A stretch of DNA of 64,000 nucleotides from Pseudoalteromonas galatheae (GTDB lineage Bacteria > Pseudomonadota > Gammaproteobacteria > Enterobacterales > Alteromonadaceae). The position numbers were made by a program, and so were the translations under genes. Location: NCBI RefSeq assembly GCF_005886105.2, contig NZ_PNCO02000001.1, positions 3,828,501 through 3,892,500 on the forward strand, given 5' to 3'. The notes beneath the pieces were generated by a model that was not told where the DNA came from, did no database searches, and was given only the letters and a program-made list of their open reading frames with translations. This document shows, in pieces, positions 1 to 7,490 of this stretch (positions are counted from its first letter, which is position 1; each line of letters begins with the position of its first letter).

Positions 1-672
1 ACTGAGAAAAAACGCATCGAGTTGTGCTGTGCTGATTTCTCTGCCAACAGTCCAACTTATGTTAATACCTTGGGCGGTCACAGCTTGGCGTTCTTTTATG
101 ACCATTTTACGCTTTCTTGATGTGAGTCGTGCGAGAAAATCATCGAACTTGGCGTAACCATGATTATGCCAATGAAATTGCACATTGCGGCGCATCGTTA
201 AATGACTCTGAGTGAGAAAGTCGCTTTCACGACAAAAGTTAATATGGACTCCACTAATGCCCAGTTGGGCGAGGCTCGTGAGCGTAGCGTCAATATATTC
301 AAGCAAGCAAGAAGACAGTCGTTTAGTTAATATTCTTGGCCCTTGAGTTGGCGTAAAGGGAACGCCACACAGCCATTTAGGATAGTAGTCTAATCCATGG
401 CGCTCGTAGGCTTCAGCAAAAGCCCAATCAAAAACGTACTCGCCATAAGAGTGCGATTTAATATAACCTGGCAAAATTGCAACCAACTCGCCTTGGCGTT
501 CAATCATTAGGTGATGCGGTATCCAGCCAGTCTCTTTACTGGTGCAGCCGCTTAACTCTAATGCAAGTAGCCAAGCGTAGCTCGTAAATACATGTGATGG
601 TGAAACACAGTCCCACTGTGCTTCTGTCACTTCAGTTAGAGAATGAATAAACCTATGTTGGTACTCAGTCAT
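1..672 (-). CDS. FemAB-like GNAT-fold protein (DUF482/peptidogalycan family), 3' part missing
   Basis: The reading frame starts at the ATG at 672 and stays open to the left edge, so 224 codons are visible and the C-terminus lies outside the window. The motif GEYVFDWAFAEAYERHGLDY followed by a YYPKWLCGVPFTP-type stretch is characteristic of the DUF482/FemAB-like family (COG3146), predicted GNAT-fold acyltransferases related to enzymes that add amino acids to peptidoglycan. The true substrate is not established for this family. The start codon overlaps the end of the upstream hydrolase by 8 bases (ATGACTGA), which points to translational coupling and one transcript. No signal peptide is visible, so it should be cytoplasmic. 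Confidence 0.85.
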   Translation of the reverse strand, partial: MTEYQHRFIHSLTEVTEAQWDCVSPSHVFTSYAWLLALELSGCTSKETGWIPHHLMIERQGELVAILPGYIKSHSYGEYVFDWAFAEAYERHGLDYYPKWLCGVPFTPTQGPRILTKRLSSCLLEYIDATLTSLAQLGISGVHINFCRESDFLTQSHLTMRRNVQFHWHNHGYAKFDDFLARLTSRKRKMVIKERQAVTAQGINISWTVGREISTAQLDAFFLS

Positions 673-1939
673 TGTGGCCGTCAAAAAATGCGAGCAGTGC
701 TTGCTCAAAGTTACTGTAATCAGGGTTAAAAGTGATCCGTGCAAGCGAAGCGTATTGCGTCATGCTTTTTTCGTGACGCTCGCCAAAATGGACGGTTTTA
801 CCTGTGCGGCAGTTAATAAAGGCCTGGTCTTCTAAGTGGTAACTGGTGCAGTTACGATAAGGCCCTTTGCGGCCGTAAAAAATATGTTCAGGTGGTTGCA
901 AAATACCAATATGAGACATATCGATAATATTGTCGGCTTTCACACTCCGATACTCCACTCCTTGCTTAGTCGATAGTGTTTCCGAGTAGATAAATTGGGT
1001 CAATGTTGATTTAGGTTGCCACTTTTCTAGCAGCTTTGCCGTTGCGTGATTGTCTATGGTGGTATCGACATCGCTATAGCTGATAAACATCGGTACATCT
1101 GGCAAAGTGGTGAGTGATTTGAGTGGCGCCATAGCTTGATGGGCTAACGTTGCGCCATGCCATGGGAAAGATTCATATTTGGCGAAATCCAAATCTGCGT
1201 CTTCATCTATCCAATTGACAAATGGCACGTAATCAATCCATTTGGCTAGCCAACCGTTCTTATTATGTGGCTCCGTAGCGGGTGAGATAAGTGCAACAGA
1301 GCCTAAATTATTAGGCTTGTGCTTCGCTATGCTACTTAGCACCAAGGCAGCACCAGTGGAGTAACCAAGCACGGAAAAATGCGTAAAATCTTGGCTCGTC
1401 TGTGCGATGGCATAATCCGTGTGGGTTTGCCAATCGTCAATATCAACTTCGGTTAAATCGCTTGGTGCAGTCGCGTGGCCTGGCAGTAACATGGTTCTGA
1501 CATTGTATCCTGCTTCATAGAGTGCTGCCGCAAGGTAGTGAAAAGTAAAAGGAGAATCGGTCAGACCATGGATAAGTAAAATGGCTTGATCTTTGTTGTC
1601 ATGCTCAAGTGAAAATGGCGCGATTAAGTCACTTACCTTGGGGGTTGTCAGGTTGAGTAATGTTGCAATAGGCGTTATTAAGGGGCATGGCAGTGTGGCG
1701 CGGGGGTTGCGGCTTTCAATAAGTTGCTTGGTCGAACGAATATAATCGTTATAGTTTTTTATATTCCCTACATCGACTGTGACGGGGCCTTTATCGATTG
1801 CATCGCGGAATAATCCCGACTTTTTGCTCTTCGTGAATAGCGACATATCACTCACTTGGGTAACACAGTCTTGTGCGATGACCAAAGGTGAGGCAAGCAG
1901 GCTAAAAGCAAATACTGTGGAGGTAAGGTAGTGGCGCAT
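665..1939 (-). CDS. Secreted alpha/beta hydrolase (serine esterase/lipase-like)
   Basis: A 424-residue protein with a signal peptide (hydrophobic residues about 5-22, likely cleavage after VIAQ) and therefore probably periplasmic or exported. The alpha/beta hydrolase fold shows as the oxyanion segment LLIHGLTDSP, the nucleophile elbow GYSTG, an acidic-residue strand FISYSDVDTTID and a histidine segment DMSHIGI. The N-terminal 100 residues before the fold are not recognised. The substrate cannot be read from the sequence; carboxylester or monoacylglycerol-like lipids are the usual targets of this architecture. It is followed by the FemAB-like gene with an 8-base overlap, so the two probably form an operon. 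Confidence 0.85.
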   Translation of the reverse strand: MRHYLTSTVFAFSLLASPLVIAQDCVTQVSDMSLFTKSKKSGLFRDAIDKGPVTVDVGNIKNYNDYIRSTKQLIESRNPRATLPCPLITPIATLLNLTTPKVSDLIAPFSLEHDNKDQAILLIHGLTDSPFTFHYLAAALYEAGYNVRTMLLPGHATAPSDLTEVDIDDWQTHTDYAIAQTSQDFTHFSVLGYSTGAALVLSSIAKHKPNNLGSVALISPATEPHNKNGWLAKWIDYVPFVNWIDEDADLDFAKYESFPWHGATLAHQAMAPLKSLTTLPDVPMFISYSDVDTTIDNHATAKLLEKWQPKSTLTQFIYSETLSTKQGVEYRSVKADNIIDMSHIGILQPPEHIFYGRKGPYRNCTSYHLEDQAFINCRTGKTVHFGERHEKSMTQYASLARITFNPDYSNFEQALLAFFDGHND

Positions 1940-2002
1940 TGTCGGTCCTTATGAGCATAAAATCACATGCAGTATAGCGAGAACAGATGACGATAAAAAT
2001 GG

Positions 2003-2470
2003 TTAGCGGATCGGTAATATGCGTTTTGCAAAAGTTTGCTTTAGTACAATCGTTGATTCAATCCCGCTAATTACCTTACAGGCCCCCAGTTGATGTTTGG
2101 CAAATTGTTCATAGCTGGGCAAATCCTTTGCTACGATTTCCAGTAGGTAATCATAACTTCCGGAGATCACTGAACAGCTGATCACCTGATCTTCAGATTC
2201 CACGTGTTGTTCAAATAAATGCGCTGCAGTTGCGGTATTTTCACTGAGTTTTATAAATGCATAAACCAAAATACTTAGGTCAACTTGCGCTCTATCCAGT
2301 GCCGCATGATAGCCTGAAATTACTCCTGTATCTTGCAAGCGTTTTACGCGTCGAAGACAGGGAGTATCGGAAAGGTTTGCCTTTTCGGCAAGTGAGGCAT
2401 TACTCAAACGTGCATTATGTTGCAAGGCGTTAAGGAGCAATTTGTCCTTGGCATCTAGATTTACCGACAT
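2003..2470 (-). CDS. Lrp/AsnC family transcriptional regulator
   Basis: A 155-residue regulator read from the ATG at 2470 (MSVNLDAKDKLLL). A longer in-frame extension upstream to 2575 is rejected because its residues do not match the family and it would run through the divergent promoter region. Residues about 4-50 form the AsnC winged helix-turn-helix (LLNALQHNARLSNASLAEKA, then SDTPCLRRVKRLQ), and the remainder is the RAM/ligand-binding domain (YAFIKLSE, SGSYDYLLEIVAKDL). Lrp/AsnC proteins sense amino acids or their catabolites. It is divergent from the dioxygenase/kynureninase-like pair across 116 bases, so control of those genes in response to an aromatic amino acid is a reasonable inference. 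Confidence 0.93.
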   Translation of the reverse strand: MSVNLDAKDKLLLNALQHNARLSNASLAEKANLSDTPCLRRVKRLQDTGVISGYHAALDRAQVDLSILVYAFIKLSENTATAAHLFEQHVESEDQVISCSVISGSYDYLLEIVAKDLPSYEQFAKHQLGACKVISGIESTIVLKQTFAKRILPIR

Positions 2471-2586
2471 AAACCAAATAAAAGAGTGATTCTTGCTAAT
2501 CAGTATTAAACTTTTAGAGAAAATTGGCAAATTATGCTCGTGGTGATTTGCTAGCCTTAACTGTGGAATAATCACGAGAAGTAATC

Positions 2587-3774
2587 ATGAGTCCATTAGC
2601 CGTACAATTTGACGCTTGGATTAGAGGTCCGTTTGTTGACCTTAACGACAAGCTTGAACATCTTTATTGGCAGCAACAGGATAAAGCAAATGTTGAAGGC
2701 GTTGGTGAAACGCTAAAAGCACAGTTATTAGAAGAAGGTAATCAACTGATCCAAGCCTTGCTAGAAGAAGGCAATACCGACGAAGGCTTTGAGCAAGCAT
2801 TCGACTTACTCGGTAACGTTGGTCTATTTATGGCTGCATGCAGACGCCACGAAATTACCGAGCCAAGCCGTGAAAAGGTGTCTCCACTAACGCAAGCATC
2901 GGCACTAGCCATGCATATTGGTGCCTCTTTGGGGGTTACGCCGCGCTTCGCAACGGCTCATCTCACCACACATAACCGCGCAATCAACGGCGTGTATAAG
3001 CGCTTTACTTCTCATCCGGCAGAGCGCTTATTCATCGACTACAATACGCAGGCCATTCTTGCCTATAAACGTGCGTCTGAATCGTTAATGAAAGTGCATC
3101 ATTTGGGAATTTCTCATCCCATGTCATTGGTGCTACTCAAACAAGTTAAGCAAGCGCTGCTTGAGGTGATAGAGTCTAATCGAGAGTTATTTAAGGAGCT
3201 AGATACCGAGGCATTCTTTTACGTTGTACGACCCTATTACAAACCTTACCGAGTTGGTAAAGAGGTCTATCGTGGTGCAAACGCTGGAGATTTTGCGGGT
3301 ATCAATGTTATCGATATGATGTTGGGGTTATGCCCAGCTAATGATATTAGCTATGGTCAAATGCTGGTGGAAAAATTCCTCTATATGATGCCAGAAGACC
3401 AAGCAACCTTGCGGGAATGCATGCGCACGCCTAATTTAATGGATGCGTTTCTGAGTGCATTGAAAGGGCCGAAAAGTGATTGGTTTGGCCCCGCCTGTAG
3501 TTTGTTTGTACAAGTGTGTAAGCTGCATGGAGATACGGCCATACAACATCACAATCAACTCGTCGAAAAGTATATCGCCAAACCTTCGCAAGCAATGCAG
3601 CAACAGCACTTAAGCAAAGTGACCGCCAGTGGTCCACCGATTGAAGTCTTACTCAAAGAACTCGCAGACTTAAGAGATAGGCGAGCCGCTGCCGAGCGCG
3701 ATGATATCTTTACTCGGCATCACGACTTAAAACGATTACGCCAAGCAATAGGGATTAAGCATGAAGCAATATAA
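2587..3774 (+). CDS. Indoleamine-dioxygenase/PrnB superfamily heme protein (DUF1864)
   Basis: A 395-residue soluble protein matching the PrnB-like/DUF1864 family of the indoleamine/tryptophan dioxygenase superfamily. Visible support: the segment YRGANAGDFAGINVIDMMLG resembles the glycine-rich distal-pocket region of IDO, and HHNQLVEKYIAKP (residues 321-333) lines up with the proximal-heme-ligand region of human IDO1 (HLQIVTKYI), making His322 the predicted axial ligand. PrnB itself rearranges 7-chlorotryptophan in pyrrolnitrin synthesis; IDO and TDO open the indole ring to N-formylkynurenine. The next gene overlaps by 14 bases and encodes a kynureninase-like enzyme, so an indole-derived substrate is likely. 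No halogenase or other pyrrolnitrin gene is present. A strong ribosome site is not obvious (gagaagtaatcATG). Confidence 0.82.
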   Translation: MSPLAVQFDAWIRGPFVDLNDKLEHLYWQQQDKANVEGVGETLKAQLLEEGNQLIQALLEEGNTDEGFEQAFDLLGNVGLFMAACRRHEITEPSREKVSPLTQASALAMHIGASLGVTPRFATAHLTTHNRAINGVYKRFTSHPAERLFIDYNTQAILAYKRASESLMKVHHLGISHPMSLVLLKQVKQALLEVIESNRELFKELDTEAFFYVVRPYYKPYRVGKEVYRGANAGDFAGINVIDMMLGLCPANDISYGQMLVEKFLYMMPEDQATLRECMRTPNLMDAFLSALKGPKSDWFGPACSLFVQVCKLHGDTAIQHHNQLVEKYIAKPSQAMQQQHLSKVTASGPPIEVLLKELADLRDRRAAAERDDIFTRHHDLKRLRQAIGIKHEAI

Positions 3775-4873
3775 GGATGATTTTCACCTGTCTACGGGTC
3801 CCTATTTATTGAGTCATTCTGTTGGTTGTATGTTGAAATCTGCAGCGGAAGATTTTCATCAGCAATTTATGGTGCCGTGGCAACTACAAAACCAGGAGCC
3901 TTGGCAGCAGTGGCTAAGCGGTATTGATCGTTTTACTTCGTCCTTAGCCTCCCTATTACACACTGATCCTCGCTTGTTTTGTCCGCAAGCAAATCTTTCC
4001 AGTGGTTTAACGAAGTGGGCGATGAGTTTACCCGAAAGTGGCATTCGCAAAGTGCGCGTGTTAATGAGTGAGCAAGACTTCCCCAGCATGGGGTTTGCGT
4101 TACAAAACGCGCTGGACAATATTGAGATTGTTTATATTCCCGAAGCGATGAATATGCACGACCTTAGCGTGTGGCAGCAATATATTGACGAGCAAATTGA
4201 CTGGGTATTTGTCAGTCATGTTTATTCGAATAGCGGTCAGCAAGCCCCTGTCGCCGACATCATTGGCCTTGCTAACCAATACGGCTGTAGAAGCATTATT
4301 GATATCGCTCAGTCACTTAGTGTATTACCAATAAATTTAAGCGAATGGGGCGCGGATTGCGTTATAGGCTCTTGTGTGAAATGGAGCTGCGGTGGCCCTG
4401 GCGCCGGTTTTATCTGGGTGAATGAGGATGTTTTGCCTTATTGCGAACCAAAAGACGTTGGCTGGTTTTCACATCAAAATCCATTCGAGTTTGATATTCA
4501 TCATTTTGCGCTGAGTGAAAGTGCGCTGCGTTTTTGGGGCGGTACACCAAGTGTGGCACCTTATATCTATGCGGGGCATAGCCTTGGCTATTTTGCTGAG
4601 CTCGGGGTTGAGCAAGTAAGAGCGTACAACTTTGCTTTGTTGTCTGAGTTACAAGCGGCATTACCTGAATTTTATCGCTCTCCTACAGCACAGAGTGCTT
4701 GCTCTGGGACCGCTATTTTGCATTTTGGCTCGCGGCATGAGGCAGTGATGGAGCAGCTTAAGCGTGCAGGCATTGCTGTGGATAATCGTCGCTACGGTAT
4801 TCGCGTCTCACCACATATTTACAATAGTCAGGAGGACATTGCGCGGTTGGTGCAGGTTATAAACGAAAGCTAG
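3761..4873 (+). CDS. Kynureninase-like PLP-dependent enzyme (class V fold)
   Basis: A 370-residue class V PLP enzyme. The predicted Schiff-base lysine is Lys207 in SCVKWSCGGPGAGF, whose CGGPGAG context is kynureninase-like, as are GWFSHQNPFEFD and FWGGTPSVAPYIYA further on. Asp181 in DIAQSLSVLPINL should pair with the pyridine nitrogen. Typical kynureninases have a histidine where Gln184 sits here (D-x-A-H); the glutamine is instead like cysteine desulfurases of the same fold. At 370 residues it is shorter than usual kynureninases of about 415-465. It overlaps the upstream dioxygenase-like gene by 14 bases with an AGGGA site inside that gene. It likely cleaves a kynurenine-like product, but the exact substrate is open. 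Confidence 0.8.
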   Translation: MKQYKDDFHLSTGPYLLSHSVGCMLKSAAEDFHQQFMVPWQLQNQEPWQQWLSGIDRFTSSLASLLHTDPRLFCPQANLSSGLTKWAMSLPESGIRKVRVLMSEQDFPSMGFALQNALDNIEIVYIPEAMNMHDLSVWQQYIDEQIDWVFVSHVYSNSGQQAPVADIIGLANQYGCRSIIDIAQSLSVLPINLSEWGADCVIGSCVKWSCGGPGAGFIWVNEDVLPYCEPKDVGWFSHQNPFEFDIHHFALSESALRFWGGTPSVAPYIYAGHSLGYFAELGVEQVRAYNFALLSELQAALPEFYRSPTAQSACSGTAILHFGSRHEAVMEQLKRAGIAVDNRRYGIRVSPHIYNSQEDIARLVQVINES

Positions 4874-5619
4874 CTTCCTAATCCTAGTGCTTTTTTGGTC
4901 TTCTTCTTCACCGAGCGCCAATGTGTCATTGGCTGCTTGGGCGCGTGCGCTATCAATGCGTTAAAATCAATTTCTTCAGCAAGTACCTCTCCTTGGTGTG
5001 CCAAAATCACGGAGTGGGGTTTTAGTGCCTTTACTTTGGCAAGAGATTGGCGATACAAGCGTGGATAGAATACCGGAAAAGGCGCAACAAATTGTCCTTT
5101 CACTTTTACCGTCAAATCCGCCACATAGATGCGCTTACTGGGGAGATGATACAAACTCAAATCTCTATCCGTATGACCGGGTGTGTGTATCGCTTGCCAT
5201 TCGTTAAAGTAGGGTAAGCTATCACCATCAGCTAGGAAAAAATCTGGTGATAATTGTCTTGGATACCAAAGGTTACGTTTGGCCTTGCGCTTTCGCCCAG
5301 CAACCCAAAGTGCCAGCGCCATATCGGAGAGATGCATCATGACACCATCAATACCTCGATACCACTGACTGGGGGCATTTGCGGTCGCAATCTTTGCGCC
5401 CGTGAGTTTTTTGAGTTTGTGCGCGCCACCGGCATGATCTGGGTGCATATGCGTGACCACAATCAGCTTTAGTGCGCTTAATGGTTTTTGCAATTGCAGG
5501 ATGTAGTTGCAGACCAACTCAACATCGGCACGACAGCAACCATCGAGTAATAGCAGATCCGTTTCGTGCTCGACCAGATAAATATGTTGAATATAACCTT
5601 CTAAGACATGGATTTTCAT
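4870..5619 (-). CDS. Metallo-beta-lactamase-fold hydrolase
   Basis: A 249-residue protein with the zinc-binding signature THMHPDHAGG (residues about 56-65), a second histidine in the segment IHTPGHTDRDLSLY and an aspartate in YVADLTVKVKG, the pattern of MBL-fold hydrolases of the glyoxalase II/lactonase kind. There is no signal peptide, so a cytoplasmic hydrolase is expected. The substrate cannot be assigned. It is convergent with the kynureninase-like gene and their stop codons share the palindrome CTAG, a 4-base overlap, so it is not in the same operon although it could be functionally linked. Confidence 0.9.
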   Translation of the reverse strand: MKIHVLEGYIQHIYLVEHETDLLLLDGCCRADVELVCNYILQLQKPLSALKLIVVTHMHPDHAGGAHKLKKLTGAKIATANAPSQWYRGIDGVMMHLSDMALALWVAGRKRKAKRNLWYPRQLSPDFFLADGDSLPYFNEWQAIHTPGHTDRDLSLYHLPSKRIYVADLTVKVKGQFVAPFPVFYPRLYRQSLAKVKALKPHSVILAHQGEVLAEEIDFNALIAHAPKQPMTHWRSVKKKTKKALGLGS

Positions 5620-5710
5620 TCGTCACACTCATTTCCCCAATCAGATCTCAACATAGCATAGGATAAAGACATCTGACCAGTTGTGTATGGCAGTGATAAA
5701 TCGCAGACAT

Positions 5711-5737
5711 AAAAAAACCGCAATTAAGCGGTTTTCT
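5711..5737 (-). terminator. Rho-independent terminator of the tRNA-Ser pair
   Basis: Read on the minus strand this is AAAACCGC-TTAATT-GCGGTTTT followed by a T run, ten bases past the 3' end of tRNA-Ser(GCT). It is a classic intrinsic terminator closing the two-tRNA transcript. Confidence 0.88.
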
Positions 5738-5746
5738 TATAAGTGA

Positions 5747-5839
5747 TGGCGGAGAAGGAGGGATTCGAACCCTCGATAGGGCTACAAACCCTATACTCCC
5801 TTAGCAGGGGAGCGCCTTCAGCCACTCGGCCACCTCTCC
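5747..5839 (-). tRNA. tRNA-Ser (anticodon GCT)
   Basis: A 93-base class II tRNA. The acceptor stem GGAGAGG pairs with CTTCTCC (one G-U), the anticodon stem CTCCC/GGGAG encloses loop CTGCTAA giving anticodon GCT, there is a long variable arm, the T loop TTCGAAT is standard, and CCA is encoded. It reads AGC and AGU serine codons. It is the second tRNA of a tandem pair on the minus strand and lies 18 bases after tRNA-Ser(TGA). Confidence 0.97.
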
Positions 5840-5857
5840 GACGCAATACTTTAAAAA

Positions 5858-5948
5858 TGGCGGAGAGATAGGGATTTGAACCCTAGATACGCTATTAACG
5901 TATGCCGGTTTTCAAGACCGGTGCTTTCAACCACTCAGCCATCTCTCC
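5858..5948 (-). tRNA. tRNA-Ser (anticodon TGA)
   Basis: A 91-base class II tRNA with acceptor stem GGAGAGA/TCTCTCC, anticodon stem CCGGT/ACCGG around CTTGAAA (anticodon TGA), a long variable arm (ATACGTTAATAGCGTAT), T loop TTCAAAT and encoded CCA. It reads UCN serine codons, mainly UCA. It is promoter-proximal in the serine tRNA pair. Confidence 0.97.
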
Positions 5949-5958
5949 ATGGGCAAAG

Positions 5959-5987
5959 ATAATACTTAGCGATTTAGGCGCTGTAAA
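5959..5987 (-). promoter_or_regulatory. Sigma-70 promoter of the tRNA-Ser pair
   Basis: On the minus strand TTTACA and TATTAT are separated by exactly 17 bases, and the -10 box ends 10 bases before the tRNA 5' end. The discriminator CTTTGCCC is GC-containing, as expected of growth-rate-controlled stable-RNA promoters. Confidence 0.8.
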
Positions 5988-6135
5988 CCGTTTTTAAACT
6001 GTTTGCTTAAAAAACGTTCTAAAAGTGAGGTTTTTTTTAAAATTGTGCTAGAAATTAGCGGTTTGTCGAAGAGGTTTTGTACAAAAGTGCTGGTTGAATA
6101 GGTGCTTTTATGGTCTATTGAAACAAATGCTGACG

Positions 6136-6165
6136 AGAGCATGGCGGGTTGGGGCGCCATGCTCT
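6136..6165. repeat. Perfect 11-bp hairpin after the small ORF
   Basis: AGAGCATGGCG and its exact complement CGCCATGCTCT are separated by 8 bases. On the minus strand the hairpin begins 8 bases after the stop codon of the small ORF at 6174-6320. No T run follows on either strand, so it may be an mRNA-stabilising 3' structure or a weak terminator. Confidence 0.7.
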
Positions 6166-6173
6166 GTGCAGAC

Positions 6174-6320
6174 TTACTTATACATAATCACGTCTTTTAA
6201 CGCTAAGTGTTGACCACATACTGCCAACCACTTCGTCCAATTGATACGACGTTGTTTAGTTGGTTGTGTTTGGTTAAACGTGTTTTGTGATGGGCTGCAA
6301 GGTGCAGCTGAATTAAGCAT
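6174..6320 (-). CDS. Putative small protein of 48 residues
   Basis: An ATG-initiated frame with a good Shine-Dalgarno sequence (AGGAG ending 6 bases before the ATG) and a perfect hairpin just after its TAA stop. The protein has a glutamine/asparagine/threonine-rich N-terminal half, a basic stretch KQRR, then INWTKWLAVCGQHLALKDVI, which looks like a short amphipathic helix. I do not recognise a family. Support is the ribosome site, the hairpin and the otherwise empty 0.65-kb gap between the tRNAs and the lipid kinase. It could instead be a chance frame inside a non-coding RNA. Confidence 0.5.
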   Translation of the reverse strand: MLNSAAPCSPSQNTFNQTQPTKQRRINWTKWLAVCGQHLALKDVIMYK

Positions 6321-6606
6321 GTCTGGCTCCTAATAAGTTATGATTGAAAACGAGGTTATTTTGCCCGCAATTTGTTTAAATTTAAAACGATAAAAATTGA
6401 TGTTTTCGGATAAAAATAACTAATGAATTAATGCTTTATTCATTTTTGTTTTAATGGCTTTTTTGAATGGTTATGCATAATTGTGATTGTCTTAACTAGG
6501 CTTTACCCCCAGTTATTATAAGTGTTTGTGGTTTTTGCTTTTTATTTTGGGTTTTAGTTTTGGTTTTTTATTCATATAAGTTGAGTTTTTGTATTTAAGG
6601 GGTTTT
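6321..6606. other. AT-rich intergenic region without a recognised gene
   Basis: This stretch is strongly AT-rich, with T-rich runs such as GGTTTTAGTTTTGGTTTTTT on the plus strand. It must hold the promoters of the small ORF (minus) and the lipid kinase (plus). I see no convincing coding frame or RNA structure in it. Confidence 0.6.
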
Positions 6607-7449
6607 ATGCTGGTGGTAGTCAACCCTTTAGCGGGTGCTGAGGGGAAAGCGCAAATTGCATGGTTAAAGCAACAATTAAAACAACAGCAGTTGACAGCAA
6701 CTTGGTTTAATACCACTGGAAACTTTGTCGCAGATAGGGAGGCAATTGCTCAAGCCGCGACGGCGGGAGCTAGCGTGGTGGTGATTGGGGGAGATGGCAC
6801 TTTGCACCTAGTCGCCAATGCCATTGCTGAACGGGATAACACGCTTGCGCTGCTGCCAGCGGGTACTGGCAACGATTTTGCTCGGCAGTTTAATTATTCC
6901 AAAGTACAGTGGCGAGCAGCTGTATTTTCAGACAAGTTTACAAGTATTGATTTGGGTAAAGTGGACGGACGCTGGTTTGTCAATGTTGCTGGGATTGGCT
7001 TTAACGCGCATGTGATGAATAACCTAGGACAAACCAAACGTTTGGGAAAGTTGAGCTATACCTATGCGGGACTAATGTCGCTGTTTACTGCCAAGCTCAT
7101 TCGCTATCGCAGCAAAAAATGGCCTGAGCAGGGTATGATGTTGTTACTTGCGAATGGCAAACACTTTGGGGCAGGGTTAACTCCCGCCCCAATGGCTTGT
7201 CTTGATGACGGTCAGTTAGAGCTGCTGTGGTTTACGCCGCAAACGCATTGGCAGCGAGTGATATTATTTGTCAATATGCTGCTGAAACGTCATATGGGCA
7301 CGAGAAATGTGCATCACAGCCGCATTACTGAGCTTTTTATCGCACAAGAGGGGTATGACATTGAGGCGGATGGTGAGATTGTTGGGTGCACGCCTGCAAC
7401 GATAACCTGTCGCCGCCGGGCGCTGTGCATAAAAAAAGCGCCATTATAA
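6607..7449 (+). CDS. Diacylglycerol/lipid kinase family protein (YegS-like)
   Basis: A 280-residue kinase of the DAGK catalytic family. The nucleotide-binding motif VVIGGDGTLH lies near residues 58-67, followed by the family motif LPAGTGNDFAR; the N-terminal MLVVVNPLAG is the usual first strand. The start is placed at ATG 6607, preceded by TAAGGGG, rather than an upstream TTG at 6589. Family members phosphorylate diacylglycerol, sphingoid or related lipids at the inner membrane; the substrate here is not known. Its last codons overlap a terminator belonging to the convergent EamA gene. Confidence 0.9.
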   Translation: MLVVVNPLAGAEGKAQIAWLKQQLKQQQLTATWFNTTGNFVADREAIAQAATAGASVVVIGGDGTLHLVANAIAERDNTLALLPAGTGNDFARQFNYSKVQWRAAVFSDKFTSIDLGKVDGRWFVNVAGIGFNAHVMNNLGQTKRLGKLSYTYAGLMSLFTAKLIRYRSKKWPEQGMMLLLANGKHFGAGLTPAPMACLDDGQLELLWFTPQTHWQRVILFVNMLLKRHMGTRNVHHSRITELFIAQEGYDIEADGEIVGCTPATITCRRRALCIKKAPL

Positions 7450-7458
7450 AATGGCGCT
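7431..7458 (-). terminator. Intrinsic terminator of the EamA exporter gene
   Basis: On the minus strand AGCGCCAT-TTTATA-ATGGCGCT is followed by seven T residues. It lies 33 bases past the EamA stop and inside the last codons of the convergent lipid kinase gene, so the same bases encode the kinase C-terminus. Confidence 0.85.
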
Positions 7459-7490
7459 GGAAAGTAAGAAGCTAAAGCATTGGTAAGACT

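Noticed and set aside
2471..2575. N-terminal extension of the Lrp/AsnC gene
   Set aside because: The 35 extra residues do not match the family and would cover the divergent promoter; ATG 2470 gives the normal length.
2587..4873. Pyrrolnitrin biosynthesis cluster
   Set aside because: Only the PrnB-like protein resembles it; PrnA, PrnC and PrnD (halogenases and Rieske oxygenase) are absent.
5966..6160. 64-codon minus-strand frame right of the tRNA pair
   Set aside because: It starts inside the hairpin arm, overlaps the tRNA promoter, has no ribosome site and low-complexity content. The small ORF at 6174-6320 is a better candidate.
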